NCBI GenBank assembly: GCA_011800805.1
Contig: MPNW01000277.1
Span: forward strand, 54,431 to 91,341
Origin: Hirudo medicinalis
Lineage: Eukaryota > Annelida > Clitellata > Hirudinida > Hirudinidae
DNA length: 36,911 nucleotides
Direction: 5' to 3'
The notes under the pieces were generated by a model. The model ran no database searches. It was not told where the DNA came from and saw only the letters and a list, made by a program, of their open reading frames with translations. Positions 1-12,806 of the stretch are shown one piece after another (the stretch's first letter is position 1; the number at the start of each line of letters is the position of its first letter). A program made the position numbers and the translations under genes.

Positions 1-1298
1 ATCAATGATGGTGAATATTTCCACAGTCATCAGTCTCTTGTCTCCTGCTTGTGAAAAGTCCGATCTTTTCATAAATTTCTTTTCTCCAACTGTGTTGTTT
101 ATAAAATCTAGCAAAACGTAATTTATAAGTCCATATCAACAATTTTATTATTATTTATAATTATTATTTTTGCAATGGAGGCTCAGAAATCCACCTTCAC
201 CCAAGAGAGTTTTAACACTGGATGTTGTTGTTATTGGAGTTTCTTTCAGTGAGTGAACTACGCCGTCGATGTTGAGAAGTTTGCTCTTGTAGTTGTTGTT
301 GCTCTTGTCATTGTTTCTGTTGTCTGCTACAATTGCAGTTTCATCTAAATTGTTCAAAAAAGGATTGTCCACCATGGTAGTTTTGGGTCCCAAAGAAAAG
401 GCTTTGTTGTCGTGAATAAAGGTGATCATCTGATTTACAAATAAGATCAATTGCCATTATTCCAAGCTGATGTATTTATCCAATCAGACATTTCAAATTG
501 CTCACGTAAAGTGTTTCTTTGATCCCGTTCGTATTCTTGGTGGTGACAGTGGCAGAAACATCGAGCACGATGTCTTTGTAGGTGGCCAATAACTTTGAAA
601 TTAAGTAATTGGTATCTATTTAGCCTAGTTAATTAATAAATGGCATGCATCACGTACAACTGGAGCCTACTGTAAGTTTTAATTGTATTTCAATCTCAGA
701 TTTTAAGCAGAATTTCTAGTAAAATATGAAAATTTATATAAAATGCTTGGATTACTAACTTCATCTTCGGACTGAGCCCCATTTGAACCTTGATCTTCTA
801 ACTCGGTCACAAAGAATGGCGCCTTGATTGACTCTGTCGATTGCTTGATGAGATTCAAAGTTATTTGACCGCTTTCAAGTTCAAGGTCGATTTGAATGGA
901 GTCTGGTAATGACCTTGTGTTGCTGTCTCCGTCGTCATTGTAGGTCCACCGTGGTTTTACTGAAGTTATTTGCAATTTTAAAATTTATTTTTACTCAGAA
1001 TTCGGTTAAAATCTTGTTATTTAAGGTTAAAATAGCCGCAAGAAAACAAAAGACAGTCCCACATTTGTTTCTGCAGAATGTGGTTCGAAATGTTGTGCGC
1101 AATTTATTTCATGTCGGAACATTTGAGTTGCAGCGAGCATAATTATCAGTATTTATTATAATTCTCAAAATTATGGAAATCTCAATCTATTAATAACTGT
1201 TATTAATATGATGACAGAATACTACCTTCGTCTATTTCGGTTGAAGCTGAGTGGTAAACACAGACAATCAGTAGCAGTATTTGTATTACTCCGAACTT
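1..1298 (-). CDS. Reprolysin (M12B)-type secreted metalloprotease, 5' part, cut by window edge
   Basis: Five minus-strand exons join in phase: 1226-1298, 760-959, 506-592, 195-429 and 1-89 (continues outside). Exon 1226-1298 has a strong acceptor (T-run then CAG) and encodes a hydrophobic stretch (IQILLLIVCVYHSAS), read as a signal peptide; the initiating Met must lie in an upstream exon I did not find. Exon 760-959 carries LPDSIQIDLELESGQITLNL, the style of ADAM/ADAMTS propeptides. Exon 1-89 has a basic stretch followed by RLMTVEIFTIID, the usual opening strand of a reprolysin catalytic domain. The zinc site HExxHxxGxxH would lie beyond base 1. Exon phases agree at all four junctions (1,0,0,1). 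No cysteine occurs in the propeptide exons. Family assignment rests on resemblance recalled from memory; ADAM and ADAMTS cannot be separated here. Confidence 0.6.
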
Positions 1299-1790
1299 CT
1301 GGAAAAAAAAACCCAGATTTTATTAAGACATTATTTTATTTTATAACTAATATATTCATTCTAGTACACATATTAGACCGCAAATATGTTGTGTCACCAT
1401 TCTATTCTCAAACAGCAATCCCTAAGCAATGACATCGTCAAAAGCTCCTATTTATATGAAAAGTCATTGAAATCTTTATTGTTATAATCGCACAATGAGA
1501 CAGTACTCTTAATAACACTGCAGTTCTTTTCTGACATCAGATAAGATCTGATAAAGACTTGATTATCACATTGTTCCATTGTCCCTGTTCCATTACATTG
1601 CTAAGCCGTTCCTGTGCTTAATTGTGCAGACTGTTAATGTTAATTTATGTCAATGGAGCAGAGGATTCCTGGTGGCATCCCTGGTGTTACAAATAACCCG
1701 TCTTTGTCAAGTCGCAAGTATCAGAAAGAATATGTTGTATATTTAATATTGTTATACTATAAAATCATATTCATTATTCACAGAATGCAG
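1299..1790. other. Intergenic or 5' intron, nothing recognised
   Basis: AT-rich sequence upstream of the metalloprotease signal-peptide exon. It may hold the first exon of that gene, but I could not identify an ATG exon ending in phase 0. Confidence 0.4.
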
Positions 1791-1794
1791 GTTA

Positions 1795-1985
1795 TATTGG
1801 GGTTCATGATGGCTCAGAGGATAGCGTACCTGCGAACGACGGTGAAAGCAACAGTCGTTACGTGTCGTGTTCGAAACCCAGCTTGCACCACCACAAAGCG
1901 CCCCTGGGAGCAAGCGCTATATAAATGGTCTAAGCGCCCCTGACGCTCACGCCTATGGCGCTATATATAAATAAACTTACTTACT
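1795..1985 (+). mobile_element. tRNA-derived SINE copy
   Basis: A Pol III A-box-like TGGCTCAGAGG at 1810-1820 and a B box GTTCGAAACCC at 1869-1879, followed by a tRNA-unrelated part with GCGCTATATAAATGG and a tail GCGCTATATATAAATAAAC ending in (TTAC)n. The same body occurs inverted at 11095-11280, which shows it is dispersed. Confidence 0.65.
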
Positions 1986-3300
1986 TACTTATATTCCACA
2001 AAATACTTGAAGTGTTATTTATTTATTCTGAGCACACAAAGAAAATCGAAAAATTATTTTTTTACGAACTTACATTAAACTTGGTTCCAACGTCTCGATT
2101 GAGAATTTTTTTTTTAAATATTGAAAATAAGGAAGTCTAAGTAACTTGCCAAAATATCTTTAGTTAACGTACTTATTATCCTTCTCGGTGCTCTAGAACC
2201 AAACCTACATCCTCATTGCCATCGTGAGGTATTGGCATTCGATCAAAGATCAACGACCCATATCTCTGACACCGATTGACCAAAAAATCTATAATTTTAT
2301 TTTCCTAACATACTCATCTAGGTTAATAACTGCCAAATTTCAGCAAAATCCAAGATGGTGATGTCAGATTGTCTTGATTTGACGTGGAATGCCCCCAGAT
2401 GACTTTCAGTGTTCCAATCATTCTGGAACAACATTATTGGAGTGTTCATCAATCACTACAATGCTAGTGGAAAGAATGTTTAGTAAAAAAAAAACATTCG
2501 TTTTTGTTGCGGTAAATTTTTAGATTGGTGTCAAAGTCAAAGCCAACTATTAAAATAATATTAAAAAAAAAAAAGGAAACACATTCGTTAGATTAAACTG
2601 GAATATAAAATTTATTGATGTATTCATTAACTAACGCAGTGAAATATGAAAAGGTAAACAACCAGTCAATGACTAAGCAGGTGATTGTGAAGAGATCAAA
2701 GAAGAAGTGGGAAGTTCCCGAGAAACAGACGAAGGTCATTCAAACATCCTTGTTTCCAAACTTAACGGTGACTTTTCGAGTGCTGGGTGGGTGGTTGAGA
2801 CGGTGATGATCTTGGAGACCTTTGGTGATGGTGATGACGCCATGACGACTTCGATGGTGATGATGATGATGATGATGATGATGACCTCGAGATTACAGGG
2901 CTGGAAGTAAGTATGGAATAAACTTCATTTAATGTGCCACAAGAATTGCAATGAATCGTTTTGTTTAGTTTTGTTTTGTTTTGTTTTGTTGGATGTCAAT
3001 CGGTGAAGGTGAAATATTAACCTTGATAAGGTTTTATGGATTATCCGATAACGGTGGGTTAATATTTGCTAATATTTGTCAACACATATGTTTAGAAATT
3101 GAAAATGTACTTCGAAGGTTTTGTAAAAAAAAAATTCACTCAGATAGATTAGCAGCCAAAGCGTCCCTATAAAACCTCTGCAGGTTAAAAAATTATGCAT
3201 GATTAAAATTATGAATAAATTCAAAATTAACCAAATATTTTCAACGAATATCGCTTATCGAACCTTCAAAGACAAAGCATGTGCACCTGGCACTGCCAAG
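1986..3300. other. Mostly non-coding; possible plus-strand exon near 2683-2908
   Basis: Short A/T runs and a (GAT)n tract at 2854-2882. Between about 2683 and 2908 an open frame runs from a possible acceptor (AAGCAG) to a good donor (GAA|GTAAGT), but it includes a run of ATG codons produced by the repeat, and the opposite strand is also open. I cannot decide whether it codes. Confidence 0.25.
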
Positions 3301-3590
3301 GTCAAACGGAAAAGTCATGAGCTTCTCTTTTTCGAGTACTCCATCCACCGCCCGCCCATCTTTTGAACTCCATCGGGTTCATCCAGGTGTTGCCAGGGTG
3401 GTCCTTCCAACCCCCTGTCCTTTGAAGCTGAGAGTTTCCTCATTTCCATGGTGATACCGAGATGAACACCGACATTCCAACCCAAATGTCGAGTGATGAT
3501 GATAGCTGGTGCTGGAATGGTGATGACGATGGCGATTATGATGATGATAGCTGATAGTGATGGTGATGATGACACCGATGATAGTAGTGT
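3230..3590. other. Stretch open in several frames, coding status unclear
   Basis: Plus frame 3239-3347 reads through KRKSHELLFFEYSIHRPPIF to a stop; another plus frame and a minus frame (3315-3575) are open too. Base composition here is less AT-rich than the flanks, as in an exon, but no frame has convincing splice sites and I recognise no family. Confidence 0.2.
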
Positions 3591-3790
3591 TATCAGGCTA
3601 AGATGTTATTAGAAGTTAACCATTCGATAACTTCATCAAGACAGATTAAACCTATTGCATATTCTCACAACCACCAAAGTCAGTCCAAAAGGCAAATGTG
3701 CGAAATTTCCGACTTTCACTGGCAGCAGATTTCTAGACCAACGGAATCAGTTCACGGTCCGTTGAACCTGATTGTATGGCATCTGTTTAT

Positions 3791-4010
<220 letters not shown>

Positions 4011-4550
4011 GTATGAATTCCATGCTGAGTATTGTCTGCACGCGTGTCTAAGCGAGCCTCATGTGGGTAATAATGGATGTGGAGTAATATTACAATTGCT
4101 GTCACTAATTAATCTGACAAAAGGGGATGGATACGACTCTTCAAATATCATTTTGTTTGATATTGTAATAGGTTTAATATGGTTTAATATTAATTAGGTA
4201 AGTAATTAATATTTAAGTTTTAATTAGGTAAATAGTTTTTATTAATTAGGTAATATTTAATGTTTTACGTAAATTTGCAGCAGGATCTTATTGCCCTCTC
4301 CAAATGAACCTCTTATTTTCTTGAAGTAATCGATTAACCTCTTGCAAACTACTTCTTCAGGTCATCTTTCATTAATTTCTTTTAGCAAATATTAAATAAT
4401 TTCGCAATAGCTTTTTAAGAATAAATTAGAGATAAATGTTTTAATTCAAAAAATAAACCTTTGTTAACTCAAATGAGTTTTTTTTTTTATTTGGATTGAA
4501 ATTTATAATTCCAAAAAGTGAAATCATTCAGTATGGATTCAAAAGAAATC
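4011..4550. other. AT-rich intergenic, nothing recognised
   Basis: Includes imperfect repeats of AATTAGGTAA near 4190-4260. No gene signal seen. Confidence 0.5.
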
Positions 4551-4559
4551 CCAATGTCA

Positions 4560-4800
4560 CTACAGGTGACTAAGCCATCATTATGTACGTGTAAATACTC
4601 CAGGCACGTGACTTTCCAAGCTGTCGCGCTCCACTGATTCTAGGATGCAGAATTTTCCAAAGCATTGGAAAAAAGCGGAAGCAATCATAGCGGTCATCTG
4701 CTGGGGCGCGAACCGCCACATCTGAGCGGTTGACACCCACTTTTACTCGGTTGAGTGGAATCATGCGCTATATAAATGGGTCCCTAATAGTTGGGGTTCA
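4560..4800 (+). mobile_element. Probable SINE remnant
   Basis: It shares the GCGCTATATAAATGG block (about 4768-4782) with the SINE at 1795-1985. Upstream of it, GGGGCGCGAACCGCC and GAGCGGTTGACACCC could be a decayed Pol III region. The 5' limit is unclear. Confidence 0.35.
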
Positions 4801-5139
4801 GTTATTAGAGAGGGCCACAGTTTGATTTGGAGACAGCATTCTGCATCAGTAAAAGTTGTATTTAGGAGTTTTTAGAAAAGTGCTGAAAATTGTTCTTTTG
4901 TGGAGATTGGTTTCTTGGTTGGTAACAGTGTTGACCTTTTGAGATGAACTAAATCCTGTTTCTTGTAATTCAATGATATGTTTCATTCAATTTTAAGTGC
5001 AATAATTATATTTCAATAATTTTAGTACGTTATCGTTCTCTGATGATTGATATTTAACAAATATTATGTCTAGCATAGAAGCTCAGGTTGTTAACTTATT
5101 AGTAAATTAATTATTAATTGATTTAAGCGAAACCTATTT

Positions 5140-5141
5140 GA

Positions 5142-5172
<31 letters not shown>

Positions 5173-5560
5173 AATTAATTCATTCATTCATCATTCATTC
5201 ACTCACTCATTCATTGATTTAGTCATTATCAACTCATCCAATCACTATAAATCTATTCATTCATCCCTCTATCCGCCCAAACACTAATCAGTATTATTAT
5301 TATTATTATTATTATTAATATTATTATTAACAATATTAACTCTTATTATTGCTATTATTATTGAATTAACTATTATTATTTTATTATCCATTAATCCATT
5401 AATCTGTCCATTCGTCCATTCGTCCATTCGTTCATTCCTCTGCTCATCAATCTACTCATCCATCCATCCACTCATCCACTCATTCACCCATCCTTTCATC
5501 CATCCACTCATCCATCCATCCATCCATCCATCCATCAATCCCTCATTCCATCCTAAACAA
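5140..5560. repeat. Compound simple repeats (TTGA)n, (ATTC)n, (ATT)n, (CATC)n
   Basis: Successive blocks: TTGA about 5145-5172, ATTC/ACTC about 5178-5215, ATT at 5290-5330, and CATC/CATT about 5400-5545. The tetranucleotides appear to grade into each other by point change. Confidence 0.85.
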
Positions 5561-6457
5561 ATGAACGGACGTGTCGCATTTTAACCGGTTGATGAGCCAC
5601 AATGAGAGTTCTAATAATAGCATATGGGAGGGCGAGGGAAAGTGACCGTTGACGTATTTTGATTGATTGTGATTGAACGATGGTCCGTGAATGAGTGATT
5701 GATTGGTTGGATGATGACTGGTTGATATTTATTTTTTTATGATTGTGTTACTTAATAATTTATTATTAACAATTAGTGATTAACAACAAGTAAATAATGA
5801 TGATGATGATAATAATGATGATAATAATAATAATAATAATAATAATAATAGTAAAATAATTAATTATAATAATATGAGGTAGATATAATAACGTATATAA
5901 TGTATAACTATGTAATCAATATTGATTTTCAATATGTCACATAATATTGTGCTCACCCTGAATCATTCATTTTTTAAAATAATAATAATTAAATTCCTTG
6001 AAATCGAAATACAAAATAAATTTCTTACGGCCATGCATAATAATTATTCTAAATTCATAATTAATCATTTCCAGTCGTTAGATTCGAACCATCGACGTCT
6101 GGATCACAAAGTCTTTCAGTCTGTCAGGATGTTGATTTTTCCAACCCAACAATTCATCGGCTTCGACAGTAGCCTTCCTCGTGCCTTTAATGCGACAAAG
6201 TAAACCTTTTATTTGAAAATAATTACTTATTAATCACATTTACCATTAGAATATGATGAATGGATGGATTTGTGGATGAGTTAATGAGCGGGTTGGAAAT
6301 CGCTAGAAGAATGGTTAAACATTGCTGGCTTAGACGCGGTTTCATCATCAAGAAGTACGTGCATTGTGCATGTGTGAGCGTTATTATTACTGAAATATTA
6401 TTCGAATTATTAGCATTATAACTACCCAAAACCTTACCATAGCACTTGTCATTCCAG
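5561..6457. other. Intergenic upstream of the Snail gene
   Basis: AT-rich with (ATA)n at 5770-5850. I looked for an exon encoding a SNAG motif (MPRSF-like) on the plus strand and did not find one. Confidence 0.4.
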
Positions 6458-6473
6458 TGTACAATCCACTCCC

Positions 6474-6838
6474 ATGTCTCTCTCAGAACAGTGGATTCTC
6501 ACACAGGGCGGACGACTGCCTCTGGTCCGCCACAACACCCTTCCCTTGTACCCTGGAAGACCAGTAATGATGACGTCCTCCGGAAAGTGTGGAATGATGA
6601 GCTCAAAAAATTCATCAAGGAGGCGGAAAAATCCTGATTCCGAAAACCTGTGGCCCGTCAGATGTCCTTTGGCTGGTGGGGGGGACAAAATCCTCCCCTC
6701 GATTCCTTTCAGGGTGATCCAGCCCATGCAGATGGGCTATCCAGGAGAAAAAAGTGAAATGAAAAGAAATCCAAGAACACCATCGTCGTCACATATGTCA
6801 ACGTCTTCATCCGGTTCATCTTCTTCTACATGTCCTCT

Positions 6839-6875
<37 letters not shown>

Positions 6876-7484
6876 ACAACATCATCCCCTTCCTCTTCTC
6901 CAAATGGGGTCCAGAAAAAACTGACAGATTTTTCTATAGACGCTCTTCTTCGTTGTAAAGATCCTAATTCTGACAAACCACTTGATCTGGCCTTCAAAAC
7001 CTGCTTTGGAACAACCATCGAGTCCTCAATTAAAGTTGAAAGAAATCCTTTCTTTGAAAATGCTCAACGCGAAAGGATGAACATTCAAATCACCTCATTT
7101 CCCAAATCGTGTCATTCCATCACCAACGACGGTGGTGAGACCTCACAGGGATCGCACTACGATTGTCCCCACTGCGGTCGTACCTACACGACCACAGGGG
7201 CTCTGAAGATGCACGTACGAACGCACACACTTCCTTGTCGCTGCGACATTTGCGGCAAGAGCTTTTCTCGTCCTTGGCTACTCCAAGGCCACCTGAGAAC
7301 TCATTCTGGGGAGAAACCATTCAAGTGTCCCGAATGCGGCAGGGCTTTTGCCGACAAGTCCAACTTGAGGGCCCATTTGCAGACCCATTCTCAAATCAAG
7401 CGCTACAAATGCTCAAACTGCGACAGGTCATTTTCAAGATTGCCTCTTTTAACAAGGCACCGCTTTCATTGTTCCATTTGCTAA
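6474..7484 (+). CDS. Snail-family zinc-finger transcriptional repressor
   Basis: A 336-residue frame with four C-terminal C2H2-type fingers: C231/C234/H247/H251, C257/C260/H273/H277, C285/C288/H301/H305 and C313/C316/H329/C333. [28 protein letters not shown] and [15 protein letters not shown] are hallmarks of Snail rather than Scratch proteins, which bind E-box DNA and repress genes such as cadherins. The usual first finger is absent, as in vertebrate Snail1. The N-terminal half has a poly-Ser run (about 122-134) encoded by a (TCA)n repeat, FSIDALL at 153-159 and PLDLAFK at 169-175. No N-terminal SNAG motif is seen. The frame is open back to about 6414, and a plausible acceptor (CATTCCAG) lies at 6457, so the true start may be in an upstream exon; ATG 6474 is provisional. 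AATAAA follows the stop within 10 bases. Confidence 0.88.
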
Positions 7485-7486
7485 AA

Positions 7487-7492
7487 TAAAGC
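7487..7492 (+). terminator. Polyadenylation signal AATAAA of the Snail gene
   Basis: AATAAA directly after the TAA stop; short 3' UTR inferred. Other AATAAA-like motifs follow at about 7550. Confidence 0.45.
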
Positions 7493-7791
7493 AAACTGTT
7501 TTAATTTGTTTCTATGATTAAAAAATTTTTGTCTGAAGCGTTAAATTTTAAAAATAAATAATTTAAAAAATAATTTAATTTTTGTCTAAAAAATATTGCT
7601 TGTTTAAAACTTAGCGAGTTAGCATCTAGAGTGTTGGTAATGACAACAGTGCGCCGTGTTGGTCTGGATTTTAGTCTTATAATTAAATTTAAACTGGTCT
7701 GATTGTGTATATTTAGTTTCAATTAAATATATAATTTATTGATTTACTACACCGGTTTCAATAAACAGCAAAAAAGTTGCGTTTAGGAGAC

Positions 7792-9602
7792 ATGGGAGAC
7801 AATTTAGAAAATTACGATAAAATGAAAGTCATAGGTCACGGGAGTTACGGCGAAGTGTGGCTTGTAAAACATAAAAACGACAAAAGAGAGGTAGACACTT
7901 AAATTCATTGAAATAACAAATCTACTGCAACACTTTCGTCTTCAAATCTACAACCAATCAATGACCAAATTCTACCAAATTTCTTGATGACATCCACTTT
8001 TAGTACGTTCTGAAGAAGCTGGACCTAAGGAATGCCTCTGCAAAGGAGCGCAGAGGTGCAGAGCAGGAATGTCGTCTGCTCTCCCAGCTGAAGCACCCCA
8101 ACATCGTGACTTACAAGGAGTCCTTCGAAACCAGCGAAGGGTTTCTCTACATTTCGATGAGGTTTTGCGAGGCGGGAGATTTGTACACGAAGCTGAAGCA
8201 GCAGAAAGGAAAGTTGCTGGAGGAGAAGCAAATTGTTGAGTGGTTCATTCAGATTGCCATGGCTCTTCGGGTTGTTGATTTTTTTTAATTTGTAAAAATT
8301 TTCAAAATTTTTTCGTAGTGGCAAATTTTCCTATTAAATTCTACTAGTTATTAATTCACTCAGTGCATTGAACTTCACGAATTGGATTCATTATTCACTG
8401 ACACATTAACCAGACATTTTTGAGGCCTAAATGTCATCGCTCAAGGTCTCAATTTTTGTAGTTTTATTTTGAAAACTTGCATGTGTTTACAGGATGTAGT
8501 AAAAAATATTTGAGCAGATAAGCAACATGCCTGTCATTCATTTCAGTACATGCATTCTCAGAACATCATGCACAGGGACTTGAAAACACAAAACATCTTT
8601 TTGACCAAAAACAGAATCATCAAAGTTGGGGACTTAGGCATTGCCAGGTGAAATGAGTTCAGGAATCCCTGAAAACAATTTTGTATTTCGAAGTGCATGT
8701 TTATTATGAATGCATGTTATTATGAATGCATGTTATTATGAATGAATGTTACTATGAATGCATGTTATTATGAATGCATGTTATTATGAATGCATGTTAT
8801 TATGAATGGATTCTTGATTCAATAAAGTCGATTACATTACAATTTGATGAAATTTGAAATTATAATTTGAAAAATAATTTATTCAACAACCAATAATTCT
8901 TTATTTTTGTGTGGAAATTATTGTTTTTTAATTAATAATAATAATATATGCTAATCAGCACAATCATTAATTAATTGACATTGATTATCAATTAGCCAAT
9001 TGACATTACTATTGTTAGTGGCTTGTAGTGTTTAGCATTAGAAGCAGTGATGATATTGTACGGATATTTTCATATTCATGACCATGAATATTTATCACAT
9101 CATTTATATTTATTAATGAATATTTATCACATCTATATTATGGAATATTAATGATGCCACAGGGTTCTGGACAGCTCAGGGGACATGGCAAAGACCCTGA
9201 TTGGAACCCCTTACTACATGAGCCCTGAGATCTTCTCAAACAAGCCTTACAACTTCAAGGTCGTCTTAATATCATGCAGTGAATATTATGATTTTCATTA
9301 TCACTGTATATGACTACTGCTATCACTGTTGATGTTGTTGTTGTTGCTGTTGTTGTTGCTGTTGTTGACATGTCAATCATCATCCTGTGAGCTTTAAAGC
9401 ATGTTAAGTGTAAGTAATATGCAATGGATGTAATTTATGTGAATGTTATTATTATTATTATTGTTGTTGTTGTCGTCGTCGTCGTTGTTATTGTTATTAT
9501 TGTCATCACCATCATTACCACGAAGATGATGATGACTATCATTATTATTATTATTATTATTAAGATGATGATGATGATTATTATTATAATTATTATTATT
9601 AA

Positions 9603-9647
<45 letters not shown>

Positions 9648-10465
9648 TGTAATTATCTCATTACAAAACTACCACTGCAGTCAGATGTGTGGGCACTGGG
9701 ATGTTGTGTCTTTGAAATGGTCACTCTGAAACATGCATTCAACGGAAAAGACCTCAACTCACTCATGTATCAGATTCAGAGAGGAAGGGTGAGATGATGA
9801 TGGTGGTGATGATGGCAAGGATATTAATGATAATGATGATAATGATAATTGATCGTTTGAGATGATGATGGTGGTGATGCTGATGATGATGATGACAGTG
9901 TTACTGATGACATTGAGGATATTAACAATAATGAGGATGATGATATTGAGGGTAATGATGATGGCTTGTAATGATAATGATATTGAGGATGATTTTAATG
10001 ATGATGGCAGTACTACAATGGTGACAATGGATAGTTTGTGATAGTGATTTTGAAACTGTTATCGAAGGTGAAGCTTGACAATGACAATATTAGAATTACA
10101 ACAAACCAGAATTCCAGCATTAATTTTTTCTAATTAATTAATTAATTAATTAATTCCATTTGTTTGTAAATCGGGAATTATGCGATCTCCTGTGGGGGTT
10201 TTAATTGGATTTTATTTCATTTAGTAGAATTCACCAGCACACCTGCGGTTACATTTCGAGTGCATCAGCGATTATTTGCTGCTGATGGTGGTGGCAGAAA
10301 ATCATTCACCGTAACTATTCGACCATCAGTCACATTATAAGGTCATCATCACCACCGCCACCATCATCATAATCATCATCGTCGTCGTTATCGTCATCAT
10401 CACCAACGTCATTACCTCTCGACATGAATACACAAGGCTATGCAAATGGCGCATTATAAATTAAC

Positions 10466-10505
<40 letters not shown>

Positions 10506-11022
10506 TTCATCGCTGTCAGGTCCAACATTATCACCATCTTCATCCCCAAACAACATTGTCATCATCACCACCATCTTCATCACCAAACATAACGTCTGCC
10601 ATTAATCTCGTCCTAGTTTCAAATCATTGGCCATGAAATAGATCTCCTGGCATCTCAGACAGAACTCACCTGTCCTTTCTCATCTCATGGTTTTCATTCC
10701 AGCCATGTTAACAACAATGGCACGCACCTGTATTAACTACTGGAACTGGAGAGATGTGCAGCTGAGGAGGGGAGGGGGAGGAATTTCTGAATCGAATTGA
10801 ATTATTAGCTGCTGGGATAATTGCTTGCATGCAACCAAGTCGATAAAGACTGTTGGGGATACCTGGACATAAAAAATATTAACAACAGCAGCATAATTAT
10901 TAGACAAATAGTTGTAATTATAATAATAAGTTTTAATTTTAATGACATAAATAAATAATAATAATAATAATGACACTGATTACAATACTTGTTATAACTT
11001 ATTATTATGTTTATTAACATTA

Positions 11023-11062
<40 letters not shown>

Positions 11063-12775
11063 AATAACTACTCTCCCCGAATCTAACCACTCCTGAGTAT
11101 TTCATTTATATAGCATCTTATGCCTAGCATCAGAAGCGCTTCTTGTCAACCATTTATAGAGCACTCCTTCCCTAGGGTGCTCATGGCAGTGCAGGCTGGG
11201 TTTCGAACGCGACACATTACGACTGTTGCCATTAACGCCGTATGCAGGAACGTAACCCGTTCGACCACCTGCACCTCCTGGGTGGTCATTTATGTTTATC
11301 AGTTTTCACTTTACCATTTTTTTGTTCAACTCAAGCTTCCGCCAATGCCGGAGGTCTACTCGGTCCAGCTGAAGACCCTCATAAAGGCCATGATGCAGAG
11401 GGTACCAGAGAGGCGCCCCTCGGTGGACAGGGTCATCAAGGACTCTTTCATCCAGAAGCACATCGCCATGTTCCTCAAGGAGACCAGGAAGTCGCATGCG
11501 TGAGTTGCTGTTGCCGCGGCTATGTTGTCGTCTGCAATTGTTGTTGTTTGTGCTGTTGTCGTCTGCAATTGTTGTTGTTTGTGCTGATGTTGTCTGAAAT
11601 TGTTGTTGCAGTTGTTGTCATCATTAATGAAGTGTTCGTTCTCTCCCATCAGTTCAAAACAAGGTCAAGACAAAGATGACCAGGGCAGAAGAGTAAGACC
11701 CCATTCATCCAATAGCAAGGTAGGATCAATTAATGATTAATGATCTTGATAAGCCTTTGTTAAGACCATAGTTGCCATCATTATCATCATCATCATCATC
11801 AACTCCATCATCATTGAAAGATCGTCCAGCAGATGGAAAGGCGGAGGTCTTCGGATGAAGTCCTCAAACCACTCAAGTGTCCTCCGGAACTGGAAGCCAT
11901 ACCCGAGGAGTGCTGTGGTCAAGCTTCATCATCGTTATCATCACTCGAGAAGAAAAATGGTGGTGGTGATGAGGTGAAGGAAGTGGAAGATCATCATCAA
12001 CAGCTTCATCAAGATCATCATCATCATAATGATGCAGGTGGAGACGATGGAAAGGTAAACAGATTTGTTGCTCACCGTTACTGTAGCTAATTCTTTTTAA
12101 TGTTTAAACACGAATTGGCAGGTTGTTTCTGTTTTGTATTTCAACCTCTTTCATAGCAAATCTGTAATTCCTGTCAGCATACATTTTGTTGTAAGAAAAA
12201 TGTGTAAAACACTAATATTTATTTATAATTATCATCTTCGTCGTCTATATCATCATCATCATCATCATCGTCGTCGTAATTCTTTCCACAGTCTCACCAA
12301 GTCATCAGCCACAGCAAGTCCGACCCTTCACTCGCTCGACAGAATCGAAGACTTGGAATGCAAAAACCGTCGAAAGTCCCCCCAGAAGGACCTCAGTCCA
12401 GGGAGGAGGGGGCTTCTAATCCACCTCTGGTCGAAAGTGTTGGTGATGATGACGACGACGACGATGATGATGATGATGATGATTTTGGTGATGGTGATGA
12501 TGATGATGATGATAATGATGATGGTTTTGATGATGATGAGTGCTGCATTGCTACAAGTGGCATTAAAAATAAAATACCATCATTTGCACTGATCTTGTTC
12601 ATAACCCAGTGTGCAGGGTCACAGAGTGTATGTGAACTAATGTTTAAGAGTCCCTGATGCTTGTTCTTATGTCGCTATATAAATACATTATTATTATTAT
12701 TATTATTATTTAGAATTGTAATAAAATTAACTTACAATTACAGTTCTTTTTGTTGTTCTTCTTATTCTTTTTCTT

Positions 12776-12806
<31 letters not shown>

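Noticed and set aside
1810..1880. Functional tRNA gene
   Set aside because: A and B boxes are present but no cloverleaf can be folded; it continues into a SINE body.
2615..2910. Plus-strand exon with acidic run ending LEITGLE before GTAAGT
   Set aside because: That frame is blocked by TGA codons with no acceptor between them; the open frame is a Met run. Kept only as a weak hint.
5922..6203. Frame ending LPRAFNATK as a degenerate SNAG exon of Snail
   Set aside because: SNAG must be N-terminal after Met; this is at the end of a frame with a stop and no donor.
9424..9729. 101-codon Ile/Val/Met-rich frame
   Set aside because: Repeat-derived shadow; its last part overlaps NEK4 exon 5 in another frame.
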